Shown here piece by piece: positions 41,147 through 50,020 of a stretch of 64,000 nucleotides of DNA. This DNA comes from Lutibacter sp. (lineage in GTDB: Bacteria; Bacteroidota; Bacteroidia; Flavobacteriales; Flavobacteriaceae). The translations under genes were made by a program, and so were the position numbers. Below the pieces are notes generated by a model. That model was given only the letters and a program-made list of their open reading frames with translations, ran no database searches and was not told where the DNA came from. Where the stretch lies: positions 62,001 through 126,000 of the forward strand of contig JAUXPH010000045.1 of assembly GCA_030683995.1 (NCBI GenBank), read 5' to 3'. How positions within the stretch are numbered: position 1 is the stretch's first letter; each line of letters opens with the position of its first letter.

Positions 41147-41505
41147 TTAATAATCAATCTTTTGGAGACAATTTCAACATCAGTTTGCAAAGAATAAATG
41201 TACATGCCTTTGGTTAAAATATTTCGGTTGAAAGCAATGGTATTGTTGCCTGATGAAGCTTCAATTCGCTCTTCATAAACCGTTGTTCCCAACAAATTTT
41301 TTACCGAAAACACAACGGTTTGCGCTTTTACAGATCTAAAATTGATATTGGTGTCCGAAATAAACGGATTTGGGTAAGCGGAAACAGACAGAAGGGTTAC
41401 CTGCGGTATATTTTTGCTCGAATCCACATTGTTTTTCTCGGATTGTTGCGCAAAAGAAAATGAGAAAAACAGTAAAAAAGTGATTAAAAGTAGTTTTTTC
41501 ATCAA
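41143..41505 (-). CDS. Minimal type IX secretion sorting-domain protein
   Basis: 120 residues: signal peptide (about 1-20, ending FAQ), a 15-residue linker, then a Por-secretion (type A sorting) domain filling the rest: VSAYPNPFISDTNINFRSV, VFSVKNLLGTTVYEERIE, NTIAFNRNILTKGMYIYSLQTD and the final strand KRLIIK. Such domains normally follow a large cargo. Here there is no cargo. It may be a secreted peptide of its own, a decoy for the secretion machine, or the remnant of a longer protein. Two ATG codons in a row start it. It sits between a STAS-like gene and rnz in a tight operon. Confidence 0.8.
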   Translation of the reverse strand: MMKKLLLITFLLFFSFSFAQQSEKNNVDSSKNIPQVTLLSVSAYPNPFISDTNINFRSVKAQTVVFSVKNLLGTTVYEERIEASSGNNTIAFNRNILTKGMYIYSLQTDVEIVSKRLIIK

Positions 41506-41519
41506 TAAGCCAATTGGTT

Positions 41520-41852
41520 TTAAAATCCTAATTCCCGTTCAATGGCATCCATTTCAAAGATGTCTAAAGCTTCGTTAAACGTTGGAACAACATTTAATTC
41601 GTCTGGTAAATCATCAATCGATATACCCTCACAAACCAGTACAAAACTTGTACCATTTTTTCTGTGTTGCACACTCAACTTCAAAAATAATAAAATTTCT
41701 TTAATTTCAATGTTAATTTTCTCAGAAAAATCAATAATTAGGTGTTGCCCTTTAAATTCTTTGAAGTTTTCTTTAAATTCCGCAAAGAACTGGACTGCTG
41801 AATCTTGGGTTGGTTTTATGTGCGTGTATGTTTCAGTTTTATTGACAACCAT
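41520..41852 (-). CDS. STAS-like domain protein, 110 aa
   Basis: A small cytoplasmic protein with alternating strands and helices: LIIDFSEKINIEIKEILLFLKLSVQHRKNGTSFVLVC, then ELNVVPTFNEALDIFEMDAIERELGF. This matches the STAS fold of anti-sigma-factor antagonists, with the usual closing phrase (VVPTFNEALDIFEMD resembles V.PTEEEALE). The Ser/Thr phosphorylation site of SpoIIAA is not obvious. It lies 2 bp after pyrB in the pyrR-pyrB-rnz transcript. Its role there is unknown. Confidence 0.65.
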   Translation of the reverse strand: MVVNKTETYTHIKPTQDSAVQFFAEFKENFKEFKGQHLIIDFSEKINIEIKEILLFLKLSVQHRKNGTSFVLVCEGISIDDLPDELNVVPTFNEALDIFEMDAIERELGF

Positions 41853-41854
41853 AA

Positions 41855-42790
41855 CTAATTTCGTTCAATTTGTTGCGCCAATAAATAAATAACTGCCATA
41901 CGAATGGCCACGCCATTTTCTACCTGGTTTAAAATAATGGACTGGTCAGCGGAGTCGGCAACGTCGCTTGTCAATTCCACGCCTCTGTTTATTGGCCCCG
42001 GATGCATAATTAAAATTTTCTTGCTTAATGAGTCGAGCAGGGGTTTATTGATACCGAAAAGTTGCGCATATTCTCTGGTTGAAGGAAAATAATTAATATC
42101 CATTCGCTCGTTTTGAACGCGCAACACATTGGCAACATCGCACCATTCCAGCGCTTTTTTAATGTCATATTCAACACTTACGCCCAAATTTTCAATATAT
42201 TTTGGGATGAGCGTTTTTGGTCCGCAAACTTTTACTTCGGCACCTTGCAATTTTAAGGCGTAAATATTTGAAAGCGCCACACGTGAATGCAAAACATCGC
42301 CCACAATCACAATTTTTTTGCCTTCAACGCTTCCTAATTTTTCACGGATGGAAAACGAGTCGAGCAACGCCTGCGTTGGATGTTCGTGTGTGCCGTCGCC
42401 TGCGTTCACAATTTTTGCGTTTACGTGCTGCGATAAAAAATCACAGGCGCCAACGGCCGGGTGCCGCATCACAATAATATCAACTTTCATCGATAAAATA
42501 TTGTTGGCGGTATCAATGAGGGTTTCACCTTTTGTGACGGAAGACTGGCTTGCCGAAAAGTTTACCACATCAGCAGACAATCTTTTTTCTGCCAGTTCAA
42601 AGGAAAGCCTTGTTCTGGTGCTGTTTTCAAAAAACAGGTTGGCAATGGTGATGTCTCGAAGCGATGGCACTTTTTTAATGGGCCTGTTAATCACTTCCTT
42701 AAAATGGTCGGCTGTTTTAAATATTAAATCAATATCAGCCTTGTTTATATGTTTTATTCCTAAAAGGTGTTCTACGCTTAACTGACTCAT
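41855..42790 (-). CDS. pyrB: Aspartate carbamoyltransferase catalytic subunit
   Basis: Condenses carbamoyl phosphate with aspartate in pyrimidine synthesis. The 311 residues contain the carbamoyl-phosphate loop FFENSTRTRLSFELAEKRL, the SVTKGET loop, HPAVGACDFL, GDGTHEHPTQALLD and the aspartate-binding MHPGPINRGVE. No pyrI regulatory subunit lies nearby, as is common for PyrR-controlled operons. It follows pyrR by 6 bp. Confidence 0.97.
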   Translation of the reverse strand: MSQLSVEHLLGIKHINKADIDLIFKTADHFKEVINRPIKKVPSLRDITIANLFFENSTRTRLSFELAEKRLSADVVNFSASQSSVTKGETLIDTANNILSMKVDIIVMRHPAVGACDFLSQHVNAKIVNAGDGTHEHPTQALLDSFSIREKLGSVEGKKIVIVGDVLHSRVALSNIYALKLQGAEVKVCGPKTLIPKYIENLGVSVEYDIKKALEWCDVANVLRVQNERMDINYFPSTREYAQLFGINKPLLDSLSKKILIMHPGPINRGVELTSDVADSADQSIILNQVENGVAIRMAVIYLLAQQIERN

Positions 42791-42796
42791 AGTGAA

Positions 42797-43336
42797 TTAT
42801 TTATTTACAATATATACGGCGTCTTTACCGTCTTTTTCTTGCCAGTGAACCGTTACTTTTTCTTCATCAAAAACATCGACCTGACTTCCTCTGTAATTTG
42901 GCTGAATGGGTAAATGGCGGCTGAACCTTCTGTCTATCAATACCAAAAGTTCTATTTCTGAAGGTCTTCCAAACGATTGAATTGCAGTGAGTGCGGCGCG
43001 AATGCTTCTTCCTGAAAAAAGCACATCGTCTATAAAAACCACTTTTTTATCTTCCACAATAAAATTGATATTGGTTTTATTTGCTTCCGAAGGCGTTTCC
43101 CTGCGCCTAAAATCATCTCGGTAAAAAGTGATGTCCAACAAGCCCAATTTCACTTTTGGAATGTGGTATTCATTCTCTAAAATAGATACCAAACGTTCAG
43201 CCAAATAGGTTCCTCTTGGCTGAATGCCTATCAAAACGGTATTTTCAAAATTGGTGTGATTCTCAATGAGTTGACAAGCCAACCTGTGTAAAATGATGTG
43301 AATTTCTTTTGAGCTAAGCAGTATTTTTTTACTCAT
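42797..43336 (-). CDS. pyrR: PyrR: pyrimidine regulator / uracil phosphoribosyltransferase
   Basis: 179 residues from the ATG at 43336 (MSKKILLSSKEIHII); a longer frame would add 13 unlikely residues. It has the PRPP-binding motif VVFIDDVLFSGRSIRAAL and the PyrR blocks GIQPRGTYLAERL, DITFYRDDF and RPSEIELLVLIDRRFSRHLPI. In many bacteria PyrR binds pyr mRNA to attenuate transcription, but no classical binding loop was seen in this leader. It is first in the pyr transcript with a TATATTTG box (43362-43369) and a 5' hairpin just before the start. Confidence 0.95.
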   Translation of the reverse strand: MSKKILLSSKEIHIILHRLACQLIENHTNFENTVLIGIQPRGTYLAERLVSILENEYHIPKVKLGLLDITFYRDDFRRRETPSEANKTNINFIVEDKKVVFIDDVLFSGRSIRAALTAIQSFGRPSEIELLVLIDRRFSRHLPIQPNYRGSQVDVFDEEKVTVHWQEKDGKDAVYIVNK

Positions 43337-43342
43337 GATGTA

Positions 43343-43369
43343 CCAAACATTGTTTGGAATACAAATATA
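43343..43369 (-). promoter_or_regulatory. pyrR promoter box and leader hairpin
   Basis: Minus-strand TATATTTG (43362-43369), exact -7 match, is followed in the short leader by CCAAAC-N3-GTTTGG (43343-43357), a perfect 6-bp stem with a 3-nt loop that ends 6 bp before the ATG. It could be an operator or an RNA element affecting ribosome access. Confidence 0.55.
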
Positions 43370-43453
43370 AAGCATTTTGTTAATTAATATGTTAAAAACA
43401 TTTAGAAGTTATTTTTAATATCTTACTTTGTTCCCGTAATTTTAATGTGAAGC

Positions 43454-43461
43454 TAAATTTG
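43454..43461 (+). promoter_or_regulatory. -7 box of the TPR gene
   Basis: TAAATTTG, exact TAnnTTTG match, 8 bp before the ATG at 43470, with TTTG 22 bp further up (43428-43431). The predicted leader is nearly absent. Confidence 0.5.
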
Positions 43462-43469
43462 CAAATTTT

Positions 43470-44858
43470 ATGATGGATTTAACCCCAAAAGAAAATAACA
43501 TATCGCTATCAAAGTTCGAATCAATGCTAAAAACGAATAGTGTTTATTTTTTCGACTCGGTTGAGTTCGAAGAAATAGTGCATTATTATTTGGATTCAGG
43601 CAAAAATTCTTTGGCGAAAAAAGCGATCAATTTAGGGCTAAAGCAACACCCAAATTCGGTGATGTTAAAGTTATTGCAGGCCGAATTAATGATTTTTGAC
43701 GAAGAATATGAAAAGGCCACGGCGCTGTTAAAAGAATTACAGGCCATAGAACCGGCCAACGATGAAATTTATGTGCAGCAGGCAAGTATTTTTTCAAAAA
43801 AAGACAATCATTTTAAAGCGATATCCTTACTGAAAATTGCCTTGAAATTTACGGATGACGAGGCTGATATTTATAACCTGATTGGCATGGAATATTTGTA
43901 TTTGGATGATTTTGATGAAGCTTTGCTTAATTTTTCAAAGTGTTTGGAAGCTGATGTTGAAGATTATTCCGCACTTTATAATGTCATTTATTGCTTTGAT
44001 ATGCAAAACAAGCATTTGGAAGCAACCGAATATTTGAATGACTACATCAATAAAGATCCTTACAGCGAAATTGCCTGGCACCAATTGGGCCGACAATATT
44101 TTATTGTTGAAAATTACACTGAAGCGTTGCGCGCTTTTGATTTTGCCGTATTGATTGATGAATATTTTGTCGGCGCCTACCTTGAAAAGGCCAAAACATT
44201 GGAAGAACTGGGTCGTTTTGAAGAGGCCATAGAAAATTATAAGATTACCATAAAATTTGACGATCCAACTTCATTCGTATTTTTTAGGATCGGTGAATGT
44301 TACGAAAAATTAAAAAAATCGACTTTAGCCTTAAAATATTATAAAAAATCAGTGCAGGAAGATCCGCTTTTGGATAAAGGCTGGATTGCCATTGCCAATT
44401 TGCACATCAAAGGAAAAAAATATGACAAGGCCTTATTTTACTTGAATAAAGCCATTGAGATTGATGAATCAAATTCAGTATATTGGAGAAAATATGCTGA
44501 AATCACTTTAAAACTCAACTATTTTGAAGAAGCGGTTGTTGCGTTTCAACAATGTATTTTATTGCAGGATTTGGATTTGGTGATTTGGGTTGGGTTGAGT
44601 GATGTTTTGTGTTTTTTAGGAGAATATGAAGATGCATTGACCAATTTGTTAAAAGCCAAATTGTATTTTGACGATTTTGCGGAAATTGAATACAGGCTCG
44701 CAAGCTTGTATTTTAAATTCAAAAATTACCCAAAAGGAGCGATGCATTTAAAAGACGCACTGGCCATTGATTTTGAGTATCATTCTATCATTAAAGAACT
44801 TTTTCCCGAAGTTTATAAACTTCAAAAAGTAAAGGATATCATAGCGCAATTCAAATAA
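43470..44858 (+). CDS. Tetratricopeptide-repeat protein
   Basis: A 462-residue cytoplasmic protein made almost entirely of about 11 TPR units, for example AKKAINLGLKQHPNSVMLKLLQAELM, YTEALRAFDFAVLIDEYFVGAYLEKAKTLEELGRFEEAIENY and YDKALFYLNKAIEIDESNSVYWRKYAEI. No signal peptide, membrane span or catalytic domain is present. TPR solenoids act as protein-binding scaffolds; the partner is unknown. It begins with two ATG codons and is divergent from pyrR. Confidence 0.92.
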   Translation: MMDLTPKENNISLSKFESMLKTNSVYFFDSVEFEEIVHYYLDSGKNSLAKKAINLGLKQHPNSVMLKLLQAELMIFDEEYEKATALLKELQAIEPANDEIYVQQASIFSKKDNHFKAISLLKIALKFTDDEADIYNLIGMEYLYLDDFDEALLNFSKCLEADVEDYSALYNVIYCFDMQNKHLEATEYLNDYINKDPYSEIAWHQLGRQYFIVENYTEALRAFDFAVLIDEYFVGAYLEKAKTLEELGRFEEAIENYKITIKFDDPTSFVFFRIGECYEKLKKSTLALKYYKKSVQEDPLLDKGWIAIANLHIKGKKYDKALFYLNKAIEIDESNSVYWRKYAEITLKLNYFEEAVVAFQQCILLQDLDLVIWVGLSDVLCFLGEYEDALTNLLKAKLYFDDFAEIEYRLASLYFKFKNYPKGAMHLKDALAIDFEYHSIIKELFPEVYKLQKVKDIIAQFK

Positions 44859-44966
44859 ATTTCATCTGTTTAAATTTTATTTTTTTTTAGCGGCAACAGT
44901 TGCTTTTCGCCATTAATTATTTCTTTGTGTTTCAAAATTTGAAATGCTCGTTTCAGGATAAAATGT

Positions 44967-44974
44967 TACATTTG
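44967..44974 (+). promoter_or_regulatory. -7 promoter box of the DUF368-aroE operon
   Basis: TACATTTG, exact TAnnTTTG match, 21 bp before the first DUF368 gene. Confidence 0.6.
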
Positions 44975-44995
44975 CCTATTAACTTTTAACGACAA

Positions 44996-45928
44996 ATGCA
45001 ACAAAGAAAATTTATTGATTACTTCATTATTTCATTAAAAGGTGTTGCCATGGGTGCAGCCGACGTGGTTCCCGGTGTTTCTGGCGGAACAATTGCCTTT
45101 ATTTCAGGTATTTACGAAGAGTTGCTGTCGTCAATTAGTGGCATCAATATAGCCAATTTAAAGTTGTTAAAAAAGGAAGGTTTTAAAGCCGCCTGGAAAG
45201 CCATAAACGGTAATTTTCTGTTGGCTTTGTTGTTGGGTATTTTTATCAGCATTATTTCCTTGGCAAAACTAATTTCCTGGTTGTTGGAAAACAAGCCAAT
45301 CTTGGTTTGGTCGTTCTTTTTTGGATTGGTTTTGGCAAGTATTTTATTTGTTGGAAAACAAATTGAAAAGTGGAATGCCCCAATTATCGTTTTATTTATA
45401 ATAGGTGCATTTGCGGCATATTTTATCACCACCTTACACCCTGCAATTTCGGAAAGTTCCTCACTTATATTTTACTTTTTTGCGGGAGCTTTGGCCATTT
45501 GCGCAATGATTTTACCAGGTATTTCAGGCTCTTTTATTTTGGTGCTTTTGGGCGCCTATAAACCTGTTTTAGATGCAATTCACAATAGAGATCTCAAATT
45601 AATTGGTGTTGTGGTTATTGGTGCCGTGATTGGATTATTGTCGTTTTCAAAAATATTAAGATGGTTATTCGACCATCATAAAAATTATACTTTGGCGGTA
45701 TTAACAGGTTTTATTTTGGGCTCATTAAACAAAATATGGCCGTGGAAAGAAACGCTTACTTGGCGCGTAAATTCTCACGGCGTTAAAATACCTTTTAATG
45801 AACAAAGTGTTTCGCCTTTTTCTTATGATGGAGATCCGCAATTAATGATGGCCACAATTTTGGCAATCACTGGTATTGCAGTGATTGTACTGTTGGAAAA
45901 ATTGGCCAATATTTCTAATAAAGCATAA
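44996..45928 (+). CDS. DUF368 membrane protein (PopT-type undecaprenyl-phosphate translocase family), copy 1
   Basis: 310 residues with about eight to nine membrane helices in two related halves. Each half holds a re-entrant-type motif: ADVVPGVSGGTIAF (about 22-35) and MILPGISGSFILVLLGAY (about 172-189). DUF368 proteins have been shown in other bacteria to return undecaprenyl phosphate, the lipid carrier for wall synthesis, across the inner membrane. A second DUF368 gene follows 3 bp later, then aroE. Function here is assigned by family. Confidence 0.9.
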   Translation: MQQRKFIDYFIISLKGVAMGAADVVPGVSGGTIAFISGIYEELLSSISGINIANLKLLKKEGFKAAWKAINGNFLLALLLGIFISIISLAKLISWLLENKPILVWSFFFGLVLASILFVGKQIEKWNAPIIVLFIIGAFAAYFITTLHPAISESSSLIFYFFAGALAICAMILPGISGSFILVLLGAYKPVLDAIHNRDLKLIGVVVIGAVIGLLSFSKILRWLFDHHKNYTLAVLTGFILGSLNKIWPWKETLTWRVNSHGVKIPFNEQSVSPFSYDGDPQLMMATILAITGIAVIVLLEKLANISNKA

Positions 45929-45931
45929 TTT

Positions 45932-46954
45932 ATGGCACGAAACCGCAGTTTTTTAGATAAGTTTTTCCTTTTTATCAAAGGACTTTCTATGGGTGCGGCA
46001 AACAAAGTTCCCGGGGTTTCCGGCGGCATGGTTTCATTTGTGTTTGGCTTTTACGAAGAGTTGATCTATTCGTTCAGAAAAATAAATTATAAAGCTTTTT
46101 TATTGCTTTACAACAGGCGGTTTAAGAGTTTTTATTATTATGTAAACGGCACTTTTTTGTTGCTTGTTATGGGCGGCAGCGTTTTTAGTTATTTTAGCGT
46201 TTCGTTGTTGTTGGATTATTTTTTAAGGCATTATGAACTGTACGTTTGGAGTGCTTTTTTTGGGATGATTGTTGGATCAATCTACTATATTTCAAAAGAC
46301 TTTAACGATTGGAGAAGAAGCAATATAATTTCGATGATTTTGGGAATTTTAATAGGAATCGCCATTAGTTTTATGAATCCGGCCAAAGAAAATGACAACT
46401 TGTGGTTTGTGTTTTTCTGTGGTATCATTGGGGTTACAGGAATGACGCTGCCCGGACTTTCGGGATCATTTATCTTAATATTAATGGGTAATTATGTGTT
46501 GCTCTTGGTAGATTCTGTAACCATGCTGTATAAAACTTTTATTGATGTTTTTATGGGTGATTTTAGTTTTTTGGACAGTGCAGAACGCATAAGGTATCTT
46601 AAAATTATTGCGGTATTTACCCTAGGTTCAGGTTTTGGTTTGGTGATTACCTCCCATATTTTGGGTTATGTGTTAAAAAGATGGCATCAAATAGTAACTT
46701 CTTTAATTATTGGTTTTATTGCGGGATCTTTAGGTATTGTTTGGCCATGGAAAATGGAAGTATATAAAATTGTGAATGGAAAAACATTGTTCGATATCAA
46801 TGGGGACAAAGTGATTGAAAATTATAAAAGATACATGCCCGATTTTTCGCAGCAGGAAACCTGGATTGCCATTTTCTTTATTGTAATTGGGGCCGGACTG
46901 GTTTTGTTAATTGATAAATTTGGATCTGAACATAAAGAATATGACAATAAATAA
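45932..46954 (+). CDS. DUF368 membrane protein, copy 2
   Basis: 340 residues, paralogous to the preceding gene. The paired motifs are ANKVPGVSGGMVSF (with Met for Thr in GGT) and MTLPGLSGSFILILMGNY. It has a longer loop between the halves and a longer C-terminus. It may form a heteromer with copy 1 or serve another lipid carrier or condition. The last 14 bp overlap aroE. Confidence 0.9.
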   Translation: MARNRSFLDKFFLFIKGLSMGAANKVPGVSGGMVSFVFGFYEELIYSFRKINYKAFLLLYNRRFKSFYYYVNGTFLLLVMGGSVFSYFSVSLLLDYFLRHYELYVWSAFFGMIVGSIYYISKDFNDWRRSNIISMILGILIGIAISFMNPAKENDNLWFVFFCGIIGVTGMTLPGLSGSFILILMGNYVLLLVDSVTMLYKTFIDVFMGDFSFLDSAERIRYLKIIAVFTLGSGFGLVITSHILGYVLKRWHQIVTSLIIGFIAGSLGIVWPWKMEVYKIVNGKTLFDINGDKVIENYKRYMPDFSQQETWIAIFFIVIGAGLVLLIDKFGSEHKEYDNK

Positions 46955-47693
46955 TCGCACTAAATTCGGCATCATAGGAAGAGATATTTCCTATTCTTTT
47001 TCCCGAAATTATTTTCAGGAAAAATTTAAAAAATTGGGTTTGAATAATTATCATTATTACAATTTTGACATTCCTGAAATAGAAGAGTTCCCTTTTTTGT
47101 TATACCATCGAGAAGATGAATTTAGGGGATTGAATGTGACCATTCCTTATAAAGAAGACATCATCAAATATTTGGATGAAGTTGATTCTGAAGCCCAAAA
47201 AATTGGTGCCGTAAATACCATAAAAGTGACTGATGACAATCAATTAATTGGATACAATACCGATGCGCACGGTTTTCAAAAATCGATTGAGCCTTTGTTA
47301 AAAAGCCATCATAAAAAGGCATTAATTCTTGGAACCGGAGGCGCTTCCAAAGCCATAGCCTATGTATTTAAAAAATTAAACATTGCCTATAAATTTGTGT
47401 CAAGAAATGAAATTGAAGACATGTTTACCTATGAAATGCTGGATGCAGAAATTATAGGTGAATATACAATTATAGTCAATTGCACGCCAGTTGGCACGCA
47501 TCCAAATATTGAAAATGCCCCGCCAATTCCGTATCAATATGTTTCAGACAAACACTTGCTGTATGACTTGATTTACAATCCTGCGGAAACCAAATTTTTG
47601 CAAAAAGGCAAAAAACACGGCGCCAGTATAAAAAACGGATTGGAAATGCTTGAATTACAAGCGGAAAAAGCTTGGGAAATATGGAATTCGTGA
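46941..47693 (+). CDS. aroE: Shikimate dehydrogenase
   Basis: Reduces 3-dehydroshikimate to shikimate with NADPH in aromatic amino-acid synthesis. 250 residues from the ATG at 46941; an upstream TTG would add ten and overlap more. Substrate residues are in GRDISYSFSRNYF, NVTIPYKEDI (catalytic Lys), GAVNTI and GYNTDAHGF (catalytic Asp). The NADP-binding loop is LILGTGGASKAIAYV and the C-terminal block is NGLEMLELQAEKAWEIW. It overlaps the second DUF368 gene by 14 bp. Confidence 0.96.
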   Translation: MTINNRTKFGIIGRDISYSFSRNYFQEKFKKLGLNNYHYYNFDIPEIEEFPFLLYHREDEFRGLNVTIPYKEDIIKYLDEVDSEAQKIGAVNTIKVTDDNQLIGYNTDAHGFQKSIEPLLKSHHKKALILGTGGASKAIAYVFKKLNIAYKFVSRNEIEDMFTYEMLDAEIIGEYTIIVNCTPVGTHPNIENAPPIPYQYVSDKHLLYDLIYNPAETKFLQKGKKHGASIKNGLEMLELQAEKAWEIWNS

Positions 47694-47820
47694 AAAGAAT
47701 TCCATAAATTTACGCAACTTTTCTAAAAAAATCACATCTTTTAAAGAAGTAGTTTTTTTGTAAAAGGCTATTTTTAAAATTATTAATGAATATAATTAAA
47801 CGAACCTTAAACATTTTTAT

Positions 47821-49950
47821 ATGTTAGACGATGAAAAAAAATTGCCGATTGAAGAAACTGCTTCATCAACACAAATTTCTGAAATTCAGGAAGAAACCCA
47901 AAACGAATTAAATATTGCGGATTTGCCTTCGGACATTGAAGCTGTTGATGTCGTAGAAAGTGAAGTCGATGACAGTACTTTATTCTCTCAAAATTCTGAA
48001 AATCAAGAAGATATCAAAAATGAAATCGAAATAAAAGAAGCTGCTGCCTCCGTTAAAGTTGATGAAAAGACAGAAAGTGAAGTTGCCGAAAGTGTTGTAA
48101 CATCAACAGTTGCTGATGTTCAAGAGGATATTCAAAAAAAGATAAAATCTAAAAAAACGCCGTCGTCTAGCAAAGCCGTTGATGAAATGGACACCAAAAT
48201 TGCTGAAAGCTCTGAAAATGTTGAGCATTCAACTATTGAAATGATTGAGTATGCCGACTTAAATTTGGAAGATTTAGTGGCTGAATTAAGCAAACTTGTA
48301 AAAGAAAATCAGGTTCATAGCATTACCAATAACGTTAACGCCATTAAACAGGCTTTTCATATTAAATACGGCGAGCTGTTAAAAGCTGAAAAAGATAAAT
48401 TTGTGGAGCTTGGGGGGAATTTAGTTGATTTTCAATTCAGCAGTCCATTAAAATCTACCTATAACAGTATTCTTTACGATTTTAAAATCAAAAGAAATGA
48501 GTTTTATGCCAGCCAGGAAAAACAATTAAACGATAATTTGCAGGCCAAACTTGGCTTAATTGAAGAACTTAAACATTTAATTGATAACGCCGAAGGCGCC
48601 ACGATGTATAAAATGTTTAAGGATATTCAAAACAGATGGGTGAAAATAGGACTTATTCCTCGCGTTAAATACAACGATACTTGGAGAACATATCAGCATC
48701 ACGTTGAGCGTTTTTATGATTTATTGCATTTGAGCAATGATTTGCGCGACCTCGATTTTAAACATAATTTGGAGGAAAAATTAAAACTTGTTGCAAGAGC
48801 CGAAGAGTTGGCAGAATCTGATGATGTAAATGCTGCTTTTAAAGAATTACAGGTTTTGCATAAACTTTGGAAAGAAGATTTTGGTCCGATAGCTGCAGAA
48901 CAAAGAGATGAAGTTTGGGACCGATTTAGTGAAGCAACCAGAAAAGTACACGACAAACGCCACGATTTTTTCAAGGATATGAAATCAAAATATGAAGGCA
49001 ATGTTGAGAAAAAATTAGCAGTAATTGCTGAGATAGAAGCGCTTGATACTTCAAAAAATTTGACACGGGCAGATTGGCAAAAAAGCATTAAAGAGTTGGA
49101 AATTTTGCGCAATAAGTTCTCGGTAATTAAGCAAGTGCCAAGAGAAAAAAGTGATTTTATTTGGGATAAATATAAAGAGGCCACAAGAAAATTTAATGTC
49201 GAAAAAAACAATTACTTTAAGCTTGTAAAACACGAACATTTAGCCAATTTAAACAAAAAGAAGGCGCTTATTGAGCAGGCGGAAGCCATTAAGGACAGTG
49301 AAGATTGGGATACTGCCACTGAGATAATGAAAAAAATACAGTTGGAATGGAAAAAAATTGGTCACGTGCCCCAAAAATATTCCGACAAGTTGTGGAAAGA
49401 GTTTAAAGATGCCTGTAACCATTATTTTGATCGGTTTCACCAACAACAAGATGCAGGTTCAAAATTGGAGCTGGATGTTTTCAGCAAAAAGAAAGAACTT
49501 TTAACAGAAATTAAAGAAGCGATCGAAAGCAAAACGGAAATTACCATAAGTGCCCTAAAAGAATATGTAAAAAAATGGCGTGAAATGGGTAGAGTACCTC
49601 AAGAAATGAAACATATTGAGGTTAAGTTCAATAAATTGTTGGACAAAATTGTTGAGGAAAATGAGATTGACAAGCAAAGCATAGAAATGATTAAGTTTGA
49701 AAATTTGGTGAATAGCTATATCGAACAAAAAAATTATCGAAAATTAGATTCAGAACAACTTTTCGTACGAAGAAAAATGGAGGAAACTTCTAAAGAAATT
49801 CAACAATTAGAAAACAATATTGGCTTTATTTCCAATGTTGCCGATGACAATCCTTTGGTAATAAATGTGAGAAATCAAATCAATGTCTATAAAGATAAAT
49901 TAGAGGTTTGGAAAGCCAAATTAGACTTTCTGAGACAATTAGATTATTAA
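47821..49950 (+). CDS. DUF349 repeat protein
   Basis: 709 residues. The first 140 are acidic and low-complexity (Glu, Ser, Val-rich, with DVQEDIQKKIKSKKTPSS), probably disordered. The rest is five or so DUF349 three-helix repeats, recognised by repeats of W-K-x-I-G-x-V-P-x-x-x-x-D-x-L-W-x-x-F: WVKIGLIPRVKYNDTWRTY, WKEDFGPIAAEQRDEVWDRF, FSVIKQVPREKSDFIWDKY, WKKIGHVPQKYSDKLWKEF, WREMGRVPQEMKHIEVKF. The function is unknown to me. Cytoplasmic, with a bidirectional terminator after it. Confidence 0.9.
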   Translation: MLDDEKKLPIEETASSTQISEIQEETQNELNIADLPSDIEAVDVVESEVDDSTLFSQNSENQEDIKNEIEIKEAAASVKVDEKTESEVAESVVTSTVADVQEDIQKKIKSKKTPSSSKAVDEMDTKIAESSENVEHSTIEMIEYADLNLEDLVAELSKLVKENQVHSITNNVNAIKQAFHIKYGELLKAEKDKFVELGGNLVDFQFSSPLKSTYNSILYDFKIKRNEFYASQEKQLNDNLQAKLGLIEELKHLIDNAEGATMYKMFKDIQNRWVKIGLIPRVKYNDTWRTYQHHVERFYDLLHLSNDLRDLDFKHNLEEKLKLVARAEELAESDDVNAAFKELQVLHKLWKEDFGPIAAEQRDEVWDRFSEATRKVHDKRHDFFKDMKSKYEGNVEKKLAVIAEIEALDTSKNLTRADWQKSIKELEILRNKFSVIKQVPREKSDFIWDKYKEATRKFNVEKNNYFKLVKHEHLANLNKKKALIEQAEAIKDSEDWDTATEIMKKIQLEWKKIGHVPQKYSDKLWKEFKDACNHYFDRFHQQQDAGSKLELDVFSKKKELLTEIKEAIESKTEITISALKEYVKKWREMGRVPQEMKHIEVKFNKLLDKIVEENEIDKQSIEMIKFENLVNSYIEQKNYRKLDSEQLFVRRKMEETSKEIQQLENNIGFISNVADDNPLVINVRNQINVYKDKLEVWKAKLDFLRQLDY

Positions 49951-49983
49951 ATAAAAAGGCCTGCATTGCAGGCCTTTTTATTT
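49949..49983. terminator. Bidirectional terminator
   Basis: GGCCTGCA/TGCAGGCC core (49958-49965, 49967-49974) flanked by AAATAAAAA and TTTTTATTT, giving 17-bp arms. It can end both the DUF349 gene and the convergent YceI gene. Confidence 0.9.
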
Positions 49984-50020
49984 AATAATAAAATTTTGGT
50001 TTTTTTAAGCTCTCTATTTT

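Noticed and set aside
42217-42785. Plus-strand frames of 86 and 155 codons opposite pyrB
   Set aside because: pyrB is intact with all motifs; these frames show no family features.
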